From Candidatus Helarchaeota archaeon (GTDB taxonomy: Archaea > Asgardarchaeota > Lokiarchaeia > Helarchaeales > JABXJV01): a stretch of 6,513 nt of DNA. The notes under the pieces were generated by a model. The model saw nothing but the letters and a program-made list of their open reading frames with translations. It made no database searches and had not been told where the DNA came from. How positions within the stretch are numbered: the first letter of the stretch is position 1; each line of letters opens with the position of its first letter. The stretch covers positions 1-6,513 of the forward strand of contig JABXJV010000041.1 of the NCBI GenBank assembly GCA_013375355.1, read 5' to 3'. Below are positions 1-6,433 of this stretch, in pieces. The position numbers and the translations under genes were made by a program.

Positions 1-12
1 TCTTTTGAGAAA

Positions 13-30
13 AAAGAATAAATATATTTT
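13..30 (+). promoter_or_regulatory. TATA-like box, likely leaderless promoter of the dehydratase cluster
   Basis: The stretch has a purine-rich run (AAAGAAT) followed by AAATATAT at 20-27, resembling an archaeal BRE plus TATA box. Its centre lies about 27 bases before the ATG at 51, so transcription would begin at or next to the start codon. This agrees with the lack of a Shine-Dalgarno sequence. AT-richness makes chance matches common. Confidence 0.4.
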
Positions 31-50
31 TAGAAAATAACTCATAAATA

Positions 51-1154
51 ATGACTATAGAAATAATAAATGAGGCAATCGAAATCCTCAAGAAATATAA
101 AGATGAGGGCTCGAAAATCGTTGGCATTGTCCAACATGGCATTTTTCCTGATGAGTTAGTGTTAGCTGCAGGTGCAATTCCATTAAGGCTTATTTTAGGA
201 GGAGAAGACGAACAGGAGATTGGAGATCAATATTTATCAGCTACTACTTGTCCGTTTGGTCGAGCAACTCTTGGTTTTTTAGAGAAACAACATCCACTTT
301 ATTCATTAATCGATACGATGATTGTCGGAACTTTCTGTAATGGGGTTCAGAACGTTTCGAATTATTTAGAATATTTTAAAATTCCTTCTAGGTCAATAAT
401 TATCCCACACAGTAGTAGCGGTCTAGCTTTCGATTATTACTTAAATGAACTACATCAACTAAAAAATTATCTTGAACAATTAACAGGAAACAAAATTACT
501 ACCAAAAATATTTTAGTCGCAATTAAAGAATATAATCAACTTCGCTCGCTTTTTAGAGAAATAAATGATTTTCGCAAAAATCCCAATCCTCCTGTCTGTG
601 GACAGACTATTCATCAATTAGTCTGTCAAGCACTGTTATTGGGTCCTAAATATATGATACCAAAATTACAAAATGTTTTACAACAATTAGAAGATAGCCC
701 TTCAAATCATTCGGGAACCCGAATATTTTTAACAGGGAGCGTAATTACTCTTGGAGATCATTTAATAAAGACCATTGAAGAACTTTGTGGGGGGTTAATA
801 GTAGCAGATGATCTCTGCACTTCCACAGATTATTTTCTTGAAGATGTGGATATTACAGATTCAGATCCATTTAGAGCCCTTGCAACACGATATCTTTGTA
901 GAAATTTATGTGGTCGCATGATTCCGGACTCCCGAATTCCTACAATTCTTAATTTGTATCGAGAATTTCGAGCTTATGGCATAATTAATCACACTTTAAA
1001 ATTCTGTGACTCATATTCAAATTTAAAGACGGATTTTCGAAAAGAAATGGCCAATAAAAATATACCAGTTCTGGACCTAGACCGAGATTATGCCGAATCG
1101 ACTACTGGACAAATTCAAACCAGAATAGAGGCATTCTTGGAGATGATTGATTGA
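51..1154 (+). CDS. 2-hydroxyacyl-CoA dehydratase / benzoyl-CoA reductase family protein, smaller subunit (HgdB/BcrC-like)
   Basis: This 367-residue protein looks like a small Fe-S subunit of the 2-hydroxyacyl-CoA dehydratase D-component superfamily. These enzymes are cytoplasmic, oxygen-sensitive and work as two-subunit complexes that take one energised electron to remove water from 2-hydroxyacyl-CoA or to reduce an aromatic CoA ester. The N-terminal signature is present: G-I-V-Q then FPDELVLAAGAIPLRL (residues 32-47), the usual P-x-E-L-x-x-A-x-G-x-x-P. Candidate [4Fe-4S] ligands are Cys67 (TTCPFGRA), Cys96 (TFCNG) and Cys319 (HTLKFCDS); Cys256 in DDLCTSTDYF is also in a conserved-looking place. 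The C-terminus has the family ending, D-x-D-Y then GQIQTRIEAFLEMI (353-366). ATG at 51 is forced by an in-frame TAA at 45-47. There is no Shine-Dalgarno sequence, but a TATA-like box lies about 25 bases upstream. The stop overlaps the start of the next gene. Length fits BcrC or HgdB; the exact substrate cannot be told. Confidence 0.88.
   Translation: MTIEIINEAIEILKKYKDEGSKIVGIVQHGIFPDELVLAAGAIPLRLILGGEDEQEIGDQYLSATTCPFGRATLGFLEKQHPLYSLIDTMIVGTFCNGVQNVSNYLEYFKIPSRSIIIPHSSSGLAFDYYLNELHQLKNYLEQLTGNKITTKNILVAIKEYNQLRSLFREINDFRKNPNPPVCGQTIHQLVCQALLLGPKYMIPKLQNVLQQLEDSPSNHSGTRIFLTGSVITLGDHLIKTIEELCGGLIVADDLCTSTDYFLEDVDITDSDPFRALATRYLCRNLCGRMIPDSRIPTILNLYREFRAYGIINHTLKFCDSYSNLKTDFRKEMANKNIPVLDLDRDYAESTTGQIQTRIEAFLEMID
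1139..1153 (+). promoter_or_regulatory. ribosome binding site and 4-base stop/start overlap (TTGA)
   Basis: GGAG at 1139-1142 lies 8 bases before TTG at 1151, which shares TTGA with the upstream TGA stop. The arrangement supports TTG over the downstream ATG at 1181 and implies coupled translation of the two subunits, as expected for a fixed 1:1 complex. Confidence 0.55.
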
Positions 1155-2461
1155 TTAATCACCATATTGAAGATTTTGCGATGCAAAGCATGCTTGATCT
1201 TGGTATTAAATATATACTTGGTCCTTCTCAGATTGCAAAAGCCCATAAACGTGGAAAAAAAATAGTGGGAGGTTTTTTACCACCAATGCAATTAGTATTT
1301 GCAGCAAAAAACACGCTCCCAGTCTTCCTCCCACGCTTAGCTAGGTTTCCCTTCGAACAATATTACGGAATTGCTCATGTATTTAATCGTCTCCATATCC
1401 TTAGACATTTCATTCGATATTATATTCATAATCAAGATCGAATGTCAAACGCATTTTTAGACAGTTTCAACAGAGACGAATTCTCAACAATATTCACAAA
1501 TCTAATTAACGTTGCTGAGAAAGCCGAGTTCTACATGGACACTTGTGTCCAGACACGAATCTGTTATGGGGCATTTATGAGAAATTTACCAATTATAGAT
1601 TTAATTATGGGGGGATTTGAGGGAAATTACTGTGTGCATTTTGCAAAATTCTATGAGAGAATTAGTAGAGACAAACCTATTTTTTATCTGGAGAAACCTT
1701 ATGGAGATTCTTCTAACCCTCATTTATTAGATTTGGTTATTTCTGAACTTAATCGTTTCATCACAACATTAGAAGATTTATCTGGATCCGCTATCACGGA
1801 TGCAAGATTGCGAAAAGCTGCACGAATAAATAATGAAATCAGGGGTTATCTACGAGATCTTTATCAATATTATATAAAAGGCTATGTTCCTGTTCATACT
1901 GCTGGGTTATTTCTAATTTCCGGTTCTTATGTAGACTTTTTAAGCGATCCAAAATATTACAGGAATTCATTACGAAAACTCCTCAATGAAATCCGTCGGA
2001 AACACAAGATTCTTCCTAATTATAGTAAAGAAAATATTATTCGAGTTGTTGTTGCAGGTAGTCCCGGAATTGATCCTAGTGTTCCAGCTATTTTTGAAGA
2101 TAATAATGCTGTTTTACTCTATTTAGATCTGTTTGAAAGTTGTATTCTTAATCCTTCAATCAAAATATCGGGAGATATGATTGAAAATTACGCGAAATAT
2201 CTCCTTTATTTAAATATTCAAGAAGGAATCCAAGATTTAATTGATGTTTGGATGGGTATTGCCAAACGAATTCAAGCGGATGCAATTCTTTTTTCTCATG
2301 TTTGGGGTTGTCGATTTACCACACCAGCATTTCGTAAAATGAAGGATAAAGTTACTAAAGAGCTTGAAATTCCTATTATACCACTCGATTTTTATAGTCC
2401 AGGTGATAATATCGGACAAATAAAGACTCGAATCGGTGCTTTTATTGAAATGTTGAAATAG
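1151..2461 (+). CDS. 2-hydroxyacyl-CoA dehydratase / benzoyl-CoA reductase family protein, larger subunit (BcrB/HgdA-like)
   Basis: This 436-residue protein is a more divergent relative of the preceding one and presumably its partner subunit. Candidate cluster ligands are Cys132 or Cys138 in DTCVQTRICYG, Cys161 in GNYCVHFAKFYER, and Cys387 in FSHVWGCRF; the His-x-x-W-G-Cys pattern and the ending D-F-Y-S-P-G-D-N-I-G-Q-I-K-T-R-I-G-A-F-I-E (413-433) are typical of the family. In the N-terminal signature the usual P-x-E-L is PPMQLVFAA (44-52), so the acidic residue is replaced by Gln47. I chose TTG at 1151, overlapping the upstream stop by 4 bases, because GGAG at 1139-1142 sits 8 bases before it; ATG at 1181 (Met11) is an alternative and loses nothing conserved. 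A 367 + 436 residue pair in small-then-large order resembles bcrC-bcrB, but order and size alone do not fix the substrate. No activator ATPase gene is in the window. Confidence 0.85.
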   Translation: MINHHIEDFAMQSMLDLGIKYILGPSQIAKAHKRGKKIVGGFLPPMQLVFAAKNTLPVFLPRLARFPFEQYYGIAHVFNRLHILRHFIRYYIHNQDRMSNAFLDSFNRDEFSTIFTNLINVAEKAEFYMDTCVQTRICYGAFMRNLPIIDLIMGGFEGNYCVHFAKFYERISRDKPIFYLEKPYGDSSNPHLLDLVISELNRFITTLEDLSGSAITDARLRKAARINNEIRGYLRDLYQYYIKGYVPVHTAGLFLISGSYVDFLSDPKYYRNSLRKLLNEIRRKHKILPNYSKENIIRVVVAGSPGIDPSVPAIFEDNNAVLLYLDLFESCILNPSIKISGDMIENYAKYLLYLNIQEGIQDLIDVWMGIAKRIQADAILFSHVWGCRFTTPAFRKMKDKVTKELEIPIIPLDFYSPGDNIGQIKTRIGAFIEMLK

Positions 2462-2507
2462 TTAGATAATAAAAAATCAAAATCTAAACAAAAAAATGGT
2501 TTAAATT

Positions 2508-3287
2508 TTGTCAAAAGTAATAGTTGTTAGGGGAAAAGATCCTTTTCAAATTATAACCAAAGGCTTGAGATATTTCACAAAACCTTCTCAGAAAAAAATT
2601 ATTCTAAAGCCGAATTTGATTAATGATAGATCGCCACCCACAACTACACCTGTGGAAACAATTGAAGCTCTAATAAAATATTATTATAAGGAATACGAAG
2701 TTACCATTGCAGAGGGCTCTGGTTGGTGTGAAACTGACAAAGCATATAAAAATCTTGGCTATCTAAAAATTGCTGAACAATATGGAGTAAAACTTGTTGA
2801 TTTAAATAAAGATAATTATGAAATAAAAGAAATTTCTCAAACATTTAGAATTAAAAAATTTGAATTTTGTTTAACTTTAAAGGATGCTTATCTAATTTCC
2901 GTTCCAATTCTTAAGAAACACTCATTAACTGACGTAACAATTTCATTAAAAAATATGCTAGGAGCGACTCTGGGAGACACAGCAAGTGTGAGCTGGAAGA
3001 AAGGAAGATTTCATAACAGATTAGATGAAAATATAGTTGATATAAATCTTTATTTAAGACCGAATTTAGCAATCATAGATGGCAGAGCTGCTGGAGTCGG
3101 AGGAGAGCTGAGTTCTAGACCAAAAGAACTAAATGTAATGATATTTTCTGAAGATCTAGTTGCTGCAGATGCTGTAGGAGCTAAATATTTAAATAAAAAT
3201 CCACTTTCAATAAATCATTTGAAATTAGCTCAACAAAAAAAATTAGGAATAGCGGATTTAAATAAAATAGAAATTAGGGAGATTTAG
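2508..3287 (+). CDS. DUF362 domain protein
   Basis: The 259 residues match the DUF362 family (PF04015), whose biochemical role is not established. Motifs seen are IILKPNL (31-37), T-T-T-P (45-48) followed by a helix, AEGSGW (68-73), the long block S-V-P-I-L-K-K-H-S-L then TDVTISLKNMLG (131-152), IIDG (189-192) and AADAVGAKYL (219-228). Many DUF362 proteins carry a ferredoxin-like domain; this one has only two cysteines (74 and 121) and no CxxCxxC array, so it is the bare domain. No signal peptide or membrane segment is visible, so it is probably cytoplasmic. The start is TTG at 2508: an in-frame TAA at 2502-2504 blocks anything earlier, and no ATG or GTG follows before the conserved KPNL block. 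Ribosome-site support is weak (a GGT at 2498-2500). It lies 46 bases after the dehydratase pair and abuts the radical SAM gene, suggesting a shared transcript and role. Confidence 0.85.
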   Translation: MSKVIVVRGKDPFQIITKGLRYFTKPSQKKIILKPNLINDRSPPTTTPVETIEALIKYYYKEYEVTIAEGSGWCETDKAYKNLGYLKIAEQYGVKLVDLNKDNYEIKEISQTFRIKKFEFCLTLKDAYLISVPILKKHSLTDVTISLKNMLGATLGDTASVSWKKGRFHNRLDENIVDINLYLRPNLAIIDGRAAGVGGELSSRPKELNVMIFSEDLVAADAVGAKYLNKNPLSINHLKLAQQKKLGIADLNKIEIREI

Positions 3288-3290
3288 TTG
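3277..3290 (+). promoter_or_regulatory. ribosome binding site for the radical SAM TTG start
   Basis: GGGAGA at 3277-3282 sits inside the last codons of the DUF362 gene, five bases before the TTG at 3288 that directly follows its TAG stop. This is the strongest Shine-Dalgarno sequence in the window and decides the start. Confidence 0.65.
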
Positions 3291-4064
3291 GAAAAATATC
3301 CGCGTTTTATAACTTTTAAATCTGAACCATTTGACCCTCTAGAGCTGGCAGGAGAAACCGAGAGAATTGTAACCAGAAAGGGACCTGATGGATTAGAAAG
3401 GAAATATGTAGATATTTATTCTGTGCCAGTATATAGAGGTATAGCCACTGGTTATGCTGTCGGTTGCTGTCTACGTTGTATTTATTGTTGGACAAATTGG
3501 TCAAGAGATTTTCCAGAAAAGTATGGTAAATTTTACTCTCCAAAAGAACTGGCACAAAGACTTTTTAGAGCAGCAGAGGATGGTGTAAAAAGATGGAAGA
3601 GTTATAGAAAAATAAAAGTAAATAAACTCCGAATTTCTGGAAGCGAACCAACTCTTGGAAAAGATCATCTTTTATCAGTTCTTAAATTCGTAAAAGATTC
3701 AAAATATTCACTTTTCATATTAGAAACAAATGGCATTCTCTTAGGTGCAGATAGAAATTATGTAAGTCAACTTGCTGAATTTGCAGAAAAACTTTATGTT
3801 CGTGTATCATTTAAAGCAGCAACTCCTGAAGGTTTTACACAACGTACAGGAGCTATTGGTAAATTTTTTAAACTTCCTTTTAAAGCCTTAGAGTATCTTT
3901 TGGACGAAGAAATCGATGCAAGAGCTGCCGCAATGACTGATCCAAAAACAATGCCCAAAGAAGAGAGACAAATTTTGATAAAAAAATTGGATAAAATAGA
4001 TCCAAGTGCTAATTATTCCCTTACTTTAGAAGAAGAATCTATGGATGCTTATGAACAACATTAA
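3288..4064 (+). CDS. radical SAM protein of unknown function, probably frameshifted near its C-terminus
   Basis: This is a radical S-adenosylmethionine enzyme. Cys60, Cys64 and Cys67 form the CX3CX2C motif (G-C-C-L-R-C-I-Y-C-W) that binds the catalytic [4Fe-4S] cluster, with Tyr66 in the usual aromatic place. GSEP (118-121) takes the role of the SAM-binding GGE motif. ILETNG (144-149) and VRVSFKAATPEGFTQRTG (171-188) fit later strands of the barrel. The segment VYRGIATGYAVGC (48-60) recalls a set of uncharacterised archaeal radical SAM proteins. No extra Fe-S domain follows, so the substrate is unknown; the neighbours suggest a link with the DUF362 protein. TTG at 3288 directly follows the upstream TAG, with a strong Shine-Dalgarno GGGAGA at 3277-3282, five bases before it, so translation is probably coupled. 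The frame stops at 4062-4064, but the -1 frame remains open and coding-like to 4138, so the native protein was probably about 283 residues. Confidence 0.85.
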   Translation: MEKYPRFITFKSEPFDPLELAGETERIVTRKGPDGLERKYVDIYSVPVYRGIATGYAVGCCLRCIYCWTNWSRDFPEKYGKFYSPKELAQRLFRAAEDGVKRWKSYRKIKVNKLRISGSEPTLGKDHLLSVLKFVKDSKYSLFILETNGILLGADRNYVSQLAEFAEKLYVRVSFKAATPEGFTQRTGAIGKFFKLPFKALEYLLDEEIDARAAAMTDPKTMPKEERQILIKKLDKIDPSANYSLTLEEESMDAYEQH

Positions 4065-4138
4065 AACGTTTGAAAGCTTATATAGATTCAGAATTCGCAA
4101 AGGATCTTGAAAAAAAAATATTAAGACGTAGACGATGA
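4061..4138 (+). other. probable displaced C-terminus of the radical SAM protein (-1 frame)
   Basis: Right at the TAA that ends the radical SAM frame, the -1 frame opens and runs 25 codons to a TGA at 4136-4138. It encodes a charged helix containing LKAYIDSEFAKDLEKK and ends in four arginines, a natural-looking archaeal C-terminus. It has no start codon of its own worth calling, and the same frame has a TGA at 4052-4054, so the switch must fall between 4055 and 4061. Adding one T in the TT at 4061-4062 (CAT TTA AAA in place of CAT TAA AA) joins both parts. I infer a one-base deletion, either real or an assembly error. There is no good slippery heptamer for programmed frameshifting. Confidence 0.6.
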
Positions 4139-4146
4139 ATAAATTA

Positions 4147-6060
4147 TTATTTGAAAGCTTTCAGATCACGTAACATCCATACGGTCATTTCACCATCTCC
4201 GCGATGTGCCCATGAATAATAAGGAATCGCGAGGAAATCTTGTTCATTTTTTATGATGTTGTTTTTATCTCCTGGATCTTTAATGTAATGAATGGTACCT
4301 GTTATAACGACAATTCCATTAAGCATGTCTTTGCGATATTCAGAAGTAAGCTCAGCATCATCATTTAATAACAAGTTAAATACATGCTCAACCTTATTAT
4401 CAACCGATTCAACACAATAGACGATTGGACCACGTTCAAGAGCCACCATTCCAGCATTTTCCTTAACTTTTTCATGAGATATAACACGTCGAATGGGCAT
4501 TGGCATAATTAGCTCGATTACATCCCCTTTTTTCCATTTGCGTTGAATTCGAGCAAATCCCTTTTCAACTATTAGATCTCTTGGCTTATTATTAACTTTG
4601 AGGCTTACATTCGTATCATTTTTATTTTTATATGTATATAAATCGCTCGGGACTGGCTGATTTTGGGTCCAACCTGGAATACGAATTGCAATTGTGAACT
4701 CCTCACTCTTTTCAGGATTTATATTAATCCTAACCACTCCTTCCCAAGGATAGTTAGACTCTTGAGTAACTTTTACTGTATTTTCTGCATCATCTAGAGA
4801 AATTGTAGTTTCATTACTAACGAAGAGATTAAAAAATATTGTTTTATTTTTTTGAGTGTAAACATAACCTGGAATTGTTGGTATAAATCTTACAATATTG
4901 GTGGGGCAACAAGTTACAAAAAACCATCCACTGCGGTTATATTTTCCTTTAGATGCAAGTGGATTGGGATAAAAGAATGATTTTCCGTCAAAGGAAATGC
5001 CTGATAAAAATCCATTATATAGAGTCCGTTCTAAAATATCAATATATTTTGCATCTCTATGCAATAGAAACATACGATAATTCCAAAATATATTACCTAT
5101 AGCAGCACATGTTTCACAATATGTTTTTAGGTTTGGTAATTTGTAATTACGACCAAAGGCTTCATCGGCACTTTTAGCTCCAATCCCTCCCGTAATGTAT
5201 AATTTTTTTGAAACAACATTATTCCAAATGTGATCAATGGCTTTTATATAATCTTTATTATTTGTCAATGCTGCAATATCTGTCATACCAGAATACATAT
5301 AAGTAGCTCTAACAGCATGACCTACTGCTTCATCTTGATCAATTACTTTCTTATGTGCTTGGTTATATTTAGCACCATTTGGACCACGAGTGTCTAGGAA
5401 AAATTTCGCTAGTTTCAGATATTTTTCATTCTCAGTTACACGATATAGACGAACTAATCCAAGCTCAATTTCTTGATGTCCAGGGTAATCTTCATTTCTA
5501 CTAGGTTCAAATACTTCATCGATTAAATTAGCATTTTTAATTGCAATATCTAAAAAATTTCGCTTGTTAGTTGCTTGATAATAAGCTACAGCACTTTCAT
5601 ATAAATGACCCATATTGTATAATTCATGACTAAAGTCCGAAACTAATTCCCACCGATTTTTTCCCGCAAACGTAGGAATTTTTTCCGGATTAATTGCTCT
5701 TGCTGGAAAAAGATATCCATCTTCTTCTTGGGCGGCTGCAATTTTTTCAATAATATCATCAACATATTTCTCGAGCTTTGGATCGGATTTTAGGCTTAGT
5801 GTATATGCCACACCTTCAATAACCTTATAAACATCAGAATCTTCAAATGTCATTTTAGCCTCTATATCATCATCAATCATCCCCGCCGCTTTTAAAAAAA
5901 GATCAATGCGTCCATGCTCCTCGCACTTTTCGAATAAATAAGGGATTGTCACCTTACGATTTGTCTCAATTCTGGATGCCCAAAAATTATCACGGATTTG
6001 GACTTTATTAAATAATACTGGTTGAATCAAATAATCATGCTTTCTCAAAAAACCACCCAT
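4147..6060 (-). CDS. GH127-family glycoside hydrolase (beta-L-arabinofuranosidase type)
   Basis: The 637 residues fit glycoside hydrolase family 127, whose studied member HypBA1 releases beta-L-arabinofuranose with a Cys nucleophile held on a zinc ion. The parts are all here: an N-terminal VQIRDNFWASRIETNR (20-35), an (alpha/alpha)6-barrel region to about residue 395, then beta-sandwich domains, ending in IPYYSWAHRGDGEMTVWM (612-629). Glu300 (SADEAFG) matches the proposed acid/base Glu322. Glu316 and Cys318 (YCETCAA) with Cys384-Cys385 (VTCCP) match zinc ligands Glu338, Cys340, Cys417 and Cys418; the 16-residue spacing Glu300-Glu316 is the same as in HypBA1. There is no signal peptide, so it should act in the cytoplasm on imported sugar. 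ATG at 6060 lacks a Shine-Dalgarno sequence but has TATA-like boxes upstream. The gene is convergent with the radical SAM gene and divergent from the small zinc-ribbon gene. Related families with the same fold could shift the exact sugar specificity. Confidence 0.9.
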   Translation of the reverse strand: MGGFLRKHDYLIQPVLFNKVQIRDNFWASRIETNRKVTIPYLFEKCEEHGRIDLFLKAAGMIDDDIEAKMTFEDSDVYKVIEGVAYTLSLKSDPKLEKYVDDIIEKIAAAQEEDGYLFPARAINPEKIPTFAGKNRWELVSDFSHELYNMGHLYESAVAYYQATNKRNFLDIAIKNANLIDEVFEPSRNEDYPGHQEIELGLVRLYRVTENEKYLKLAKFFLDTRGPNGAKYNQAHKKVIDQDEAVGHAVRATYMYSGMTDIAALTNNKDYIKAIDHIWNNVVSKKLYITGGIGAKSADEAFGRNYKLPNLKTYCETCAAIGNIFWNYRMFLLHRDAKYIDILERTLYNGFLSGISFDGKSFFYPNPLASKGKYNRSGWFFVTCCPTNIVRFIPTIPGYVYTQKNKTIFFNLFVSNETTISLDDAENTVKVTQESNYPWEGVVRININPEKSEEFTIAIRIPGWTQNQPVPSDLYTYKNKNDTNVSLKVNNKPRDLIVEKGFARIQRKWKKGDVIELIMPMPIRRVISHEKVKENAGMVALERGPIVYCVESVDNKVEHVFNLLLNDDAELTSEYRKDMLNGIVVITGTIHYIKDPGDKNNIIKNEQDFLAIPYYSWAHRGDGEMTVWMLRDLKAFK

Positions 6061-6079
6061 AAAATTTCAAACTAGTTAC

Positions 6080-6104
6080 TTATATCTTCTATTTACTATA
6101 TAAT
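6080..6104 (-). promoter_or_regulatory. TATA-like elements, putative glycosidase promoter
   Basis: Read on the minus strand, ATTATATA (6097-6104) and AGATATAAG (about 6079-6087) lie centred about 40 and 23 bases before the ATG at 6060. The first would give a leader of about 14 bases, the second a leaderless message. Neither comes with a Shine-Dalgarno sequence, so a very short or absent leader is likely. Confidence 0.4.
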
Positions 6105-6142
6105 ATTAGGGAAGCAAAAATTTAAAATATGAAATAATTTAA

Positions 6143-6160
6143 TAAGAATTCTAATTCTTA
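6143..6160. repeat. 8-base inverted repeat in the divergent intergenic region
   Basis: TAAGAATT (6143-6150) and AATTCTTA (6153-6160) are perfect reverse complements separated by CT. The site lies between the glycosidase and zinc-ribbon promoters, about 83 bases upstream of one start and 49 of the other, which suits an operator for a dimeric regulator. Low complexity of the region means it may be chance. Confidence 0.35.
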
Positions 6161-6208
6161 ATTACTAAAAGGAATAAGAATAATTAGGATGTTGGTGAAA
6201 AATAGCAA

Positions 6209-6433
6209 ATGGGAAATAAAATTATATGTTCATCTTGCAAAGCTCCTGTAAACAAACCCTTAAAAGAAGAACAATTCATTTGTGAATATTGTGGAGCTTT
6301 AAATAGAGTAAATTCCAAATTTAAAAGTGAAGATACTTTCGAAAAGACGCCCGGAAAGAAAAACTCGATTCTTCTTTTTATAATTATGGGTATTATGGTG
6401 ATAATAATGTTTATAGTTACGATGATGATGTAA
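6209..6433 (+). CDS. small zinc-ribbon protein with one C-terminal membrane helix
   Basis: This 74-residue protein has two CxxC knuckles, Cys7-x-x-Cys10 and Cys25-x-x-Cys28 (ICEYCGALN), separated by 14 residues: a classic zinc ribbon of the type found at the N-terminus of many small archaeal proteins. A short charged linker rich in Lys and Glu (36-52) follows, then a hydrophobic stretch from about 54 to 74 full of Ile, Met and Leu, which should be a single tail-anchoring membrane helix with the zinc ribbon in the cytoplasm. The ATG at 6209 follows an in-frame TAG at 6203-6205; GGTGA at 6194-6198 may serve as ribosome site at a rather long 10-base distance. The function is unknown; a protein- or RNA-binding membrane anchor is a guess. 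It is divergent from the glycosidase and stands alone. Confidence 0.75.
   Translation: MGNKIICSSCKAPVNKPLKEEQFICEYCGALNRVNSKFKSEDTFEKTPGKKNSILLFIIMGIMVIIMFIVTMMM

Noticed and set aside
2237..2419. 60-residue open frame on the minus strand
   Set aside because: It lies wholly inside the second dehydratase gene, has no recognisable domain, and looks like a shadow of the family's conserved C-terminus.
2496..2504. Mini-frame ATG GTT TAA just before the DUF362 start
   Set aside because: Two codons long without a ribosome site; probably chance, although it makes TTG at 2508 look unusual.
3316..3555. 79-residue open frame on the minus strand
   Set aside because: It is antisense to the radical SAM core including the cluster motif and has no family features.
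4069..4160. 11-base direct repeat TTTGAAAGCTT at 4069-4079 and 4150-4160, and the palindrome GAAAGCTTTC at 4153-4162
   Set aside because: Both copies are within coding sequence; a few repeated 11-mers are expected by chance in an AT-rich window of this size. The palindrome is not followed by a T run on the plus strand, so it is not a convincing terminator.
6189..6251. 20-codon frame from ATG at 6189 overlapping the zinc-ribbon gene
   Set aside because: It is in a different frame, very short, and lacks any feature; the zinc-ribbon frame has clear CxxC motifs.
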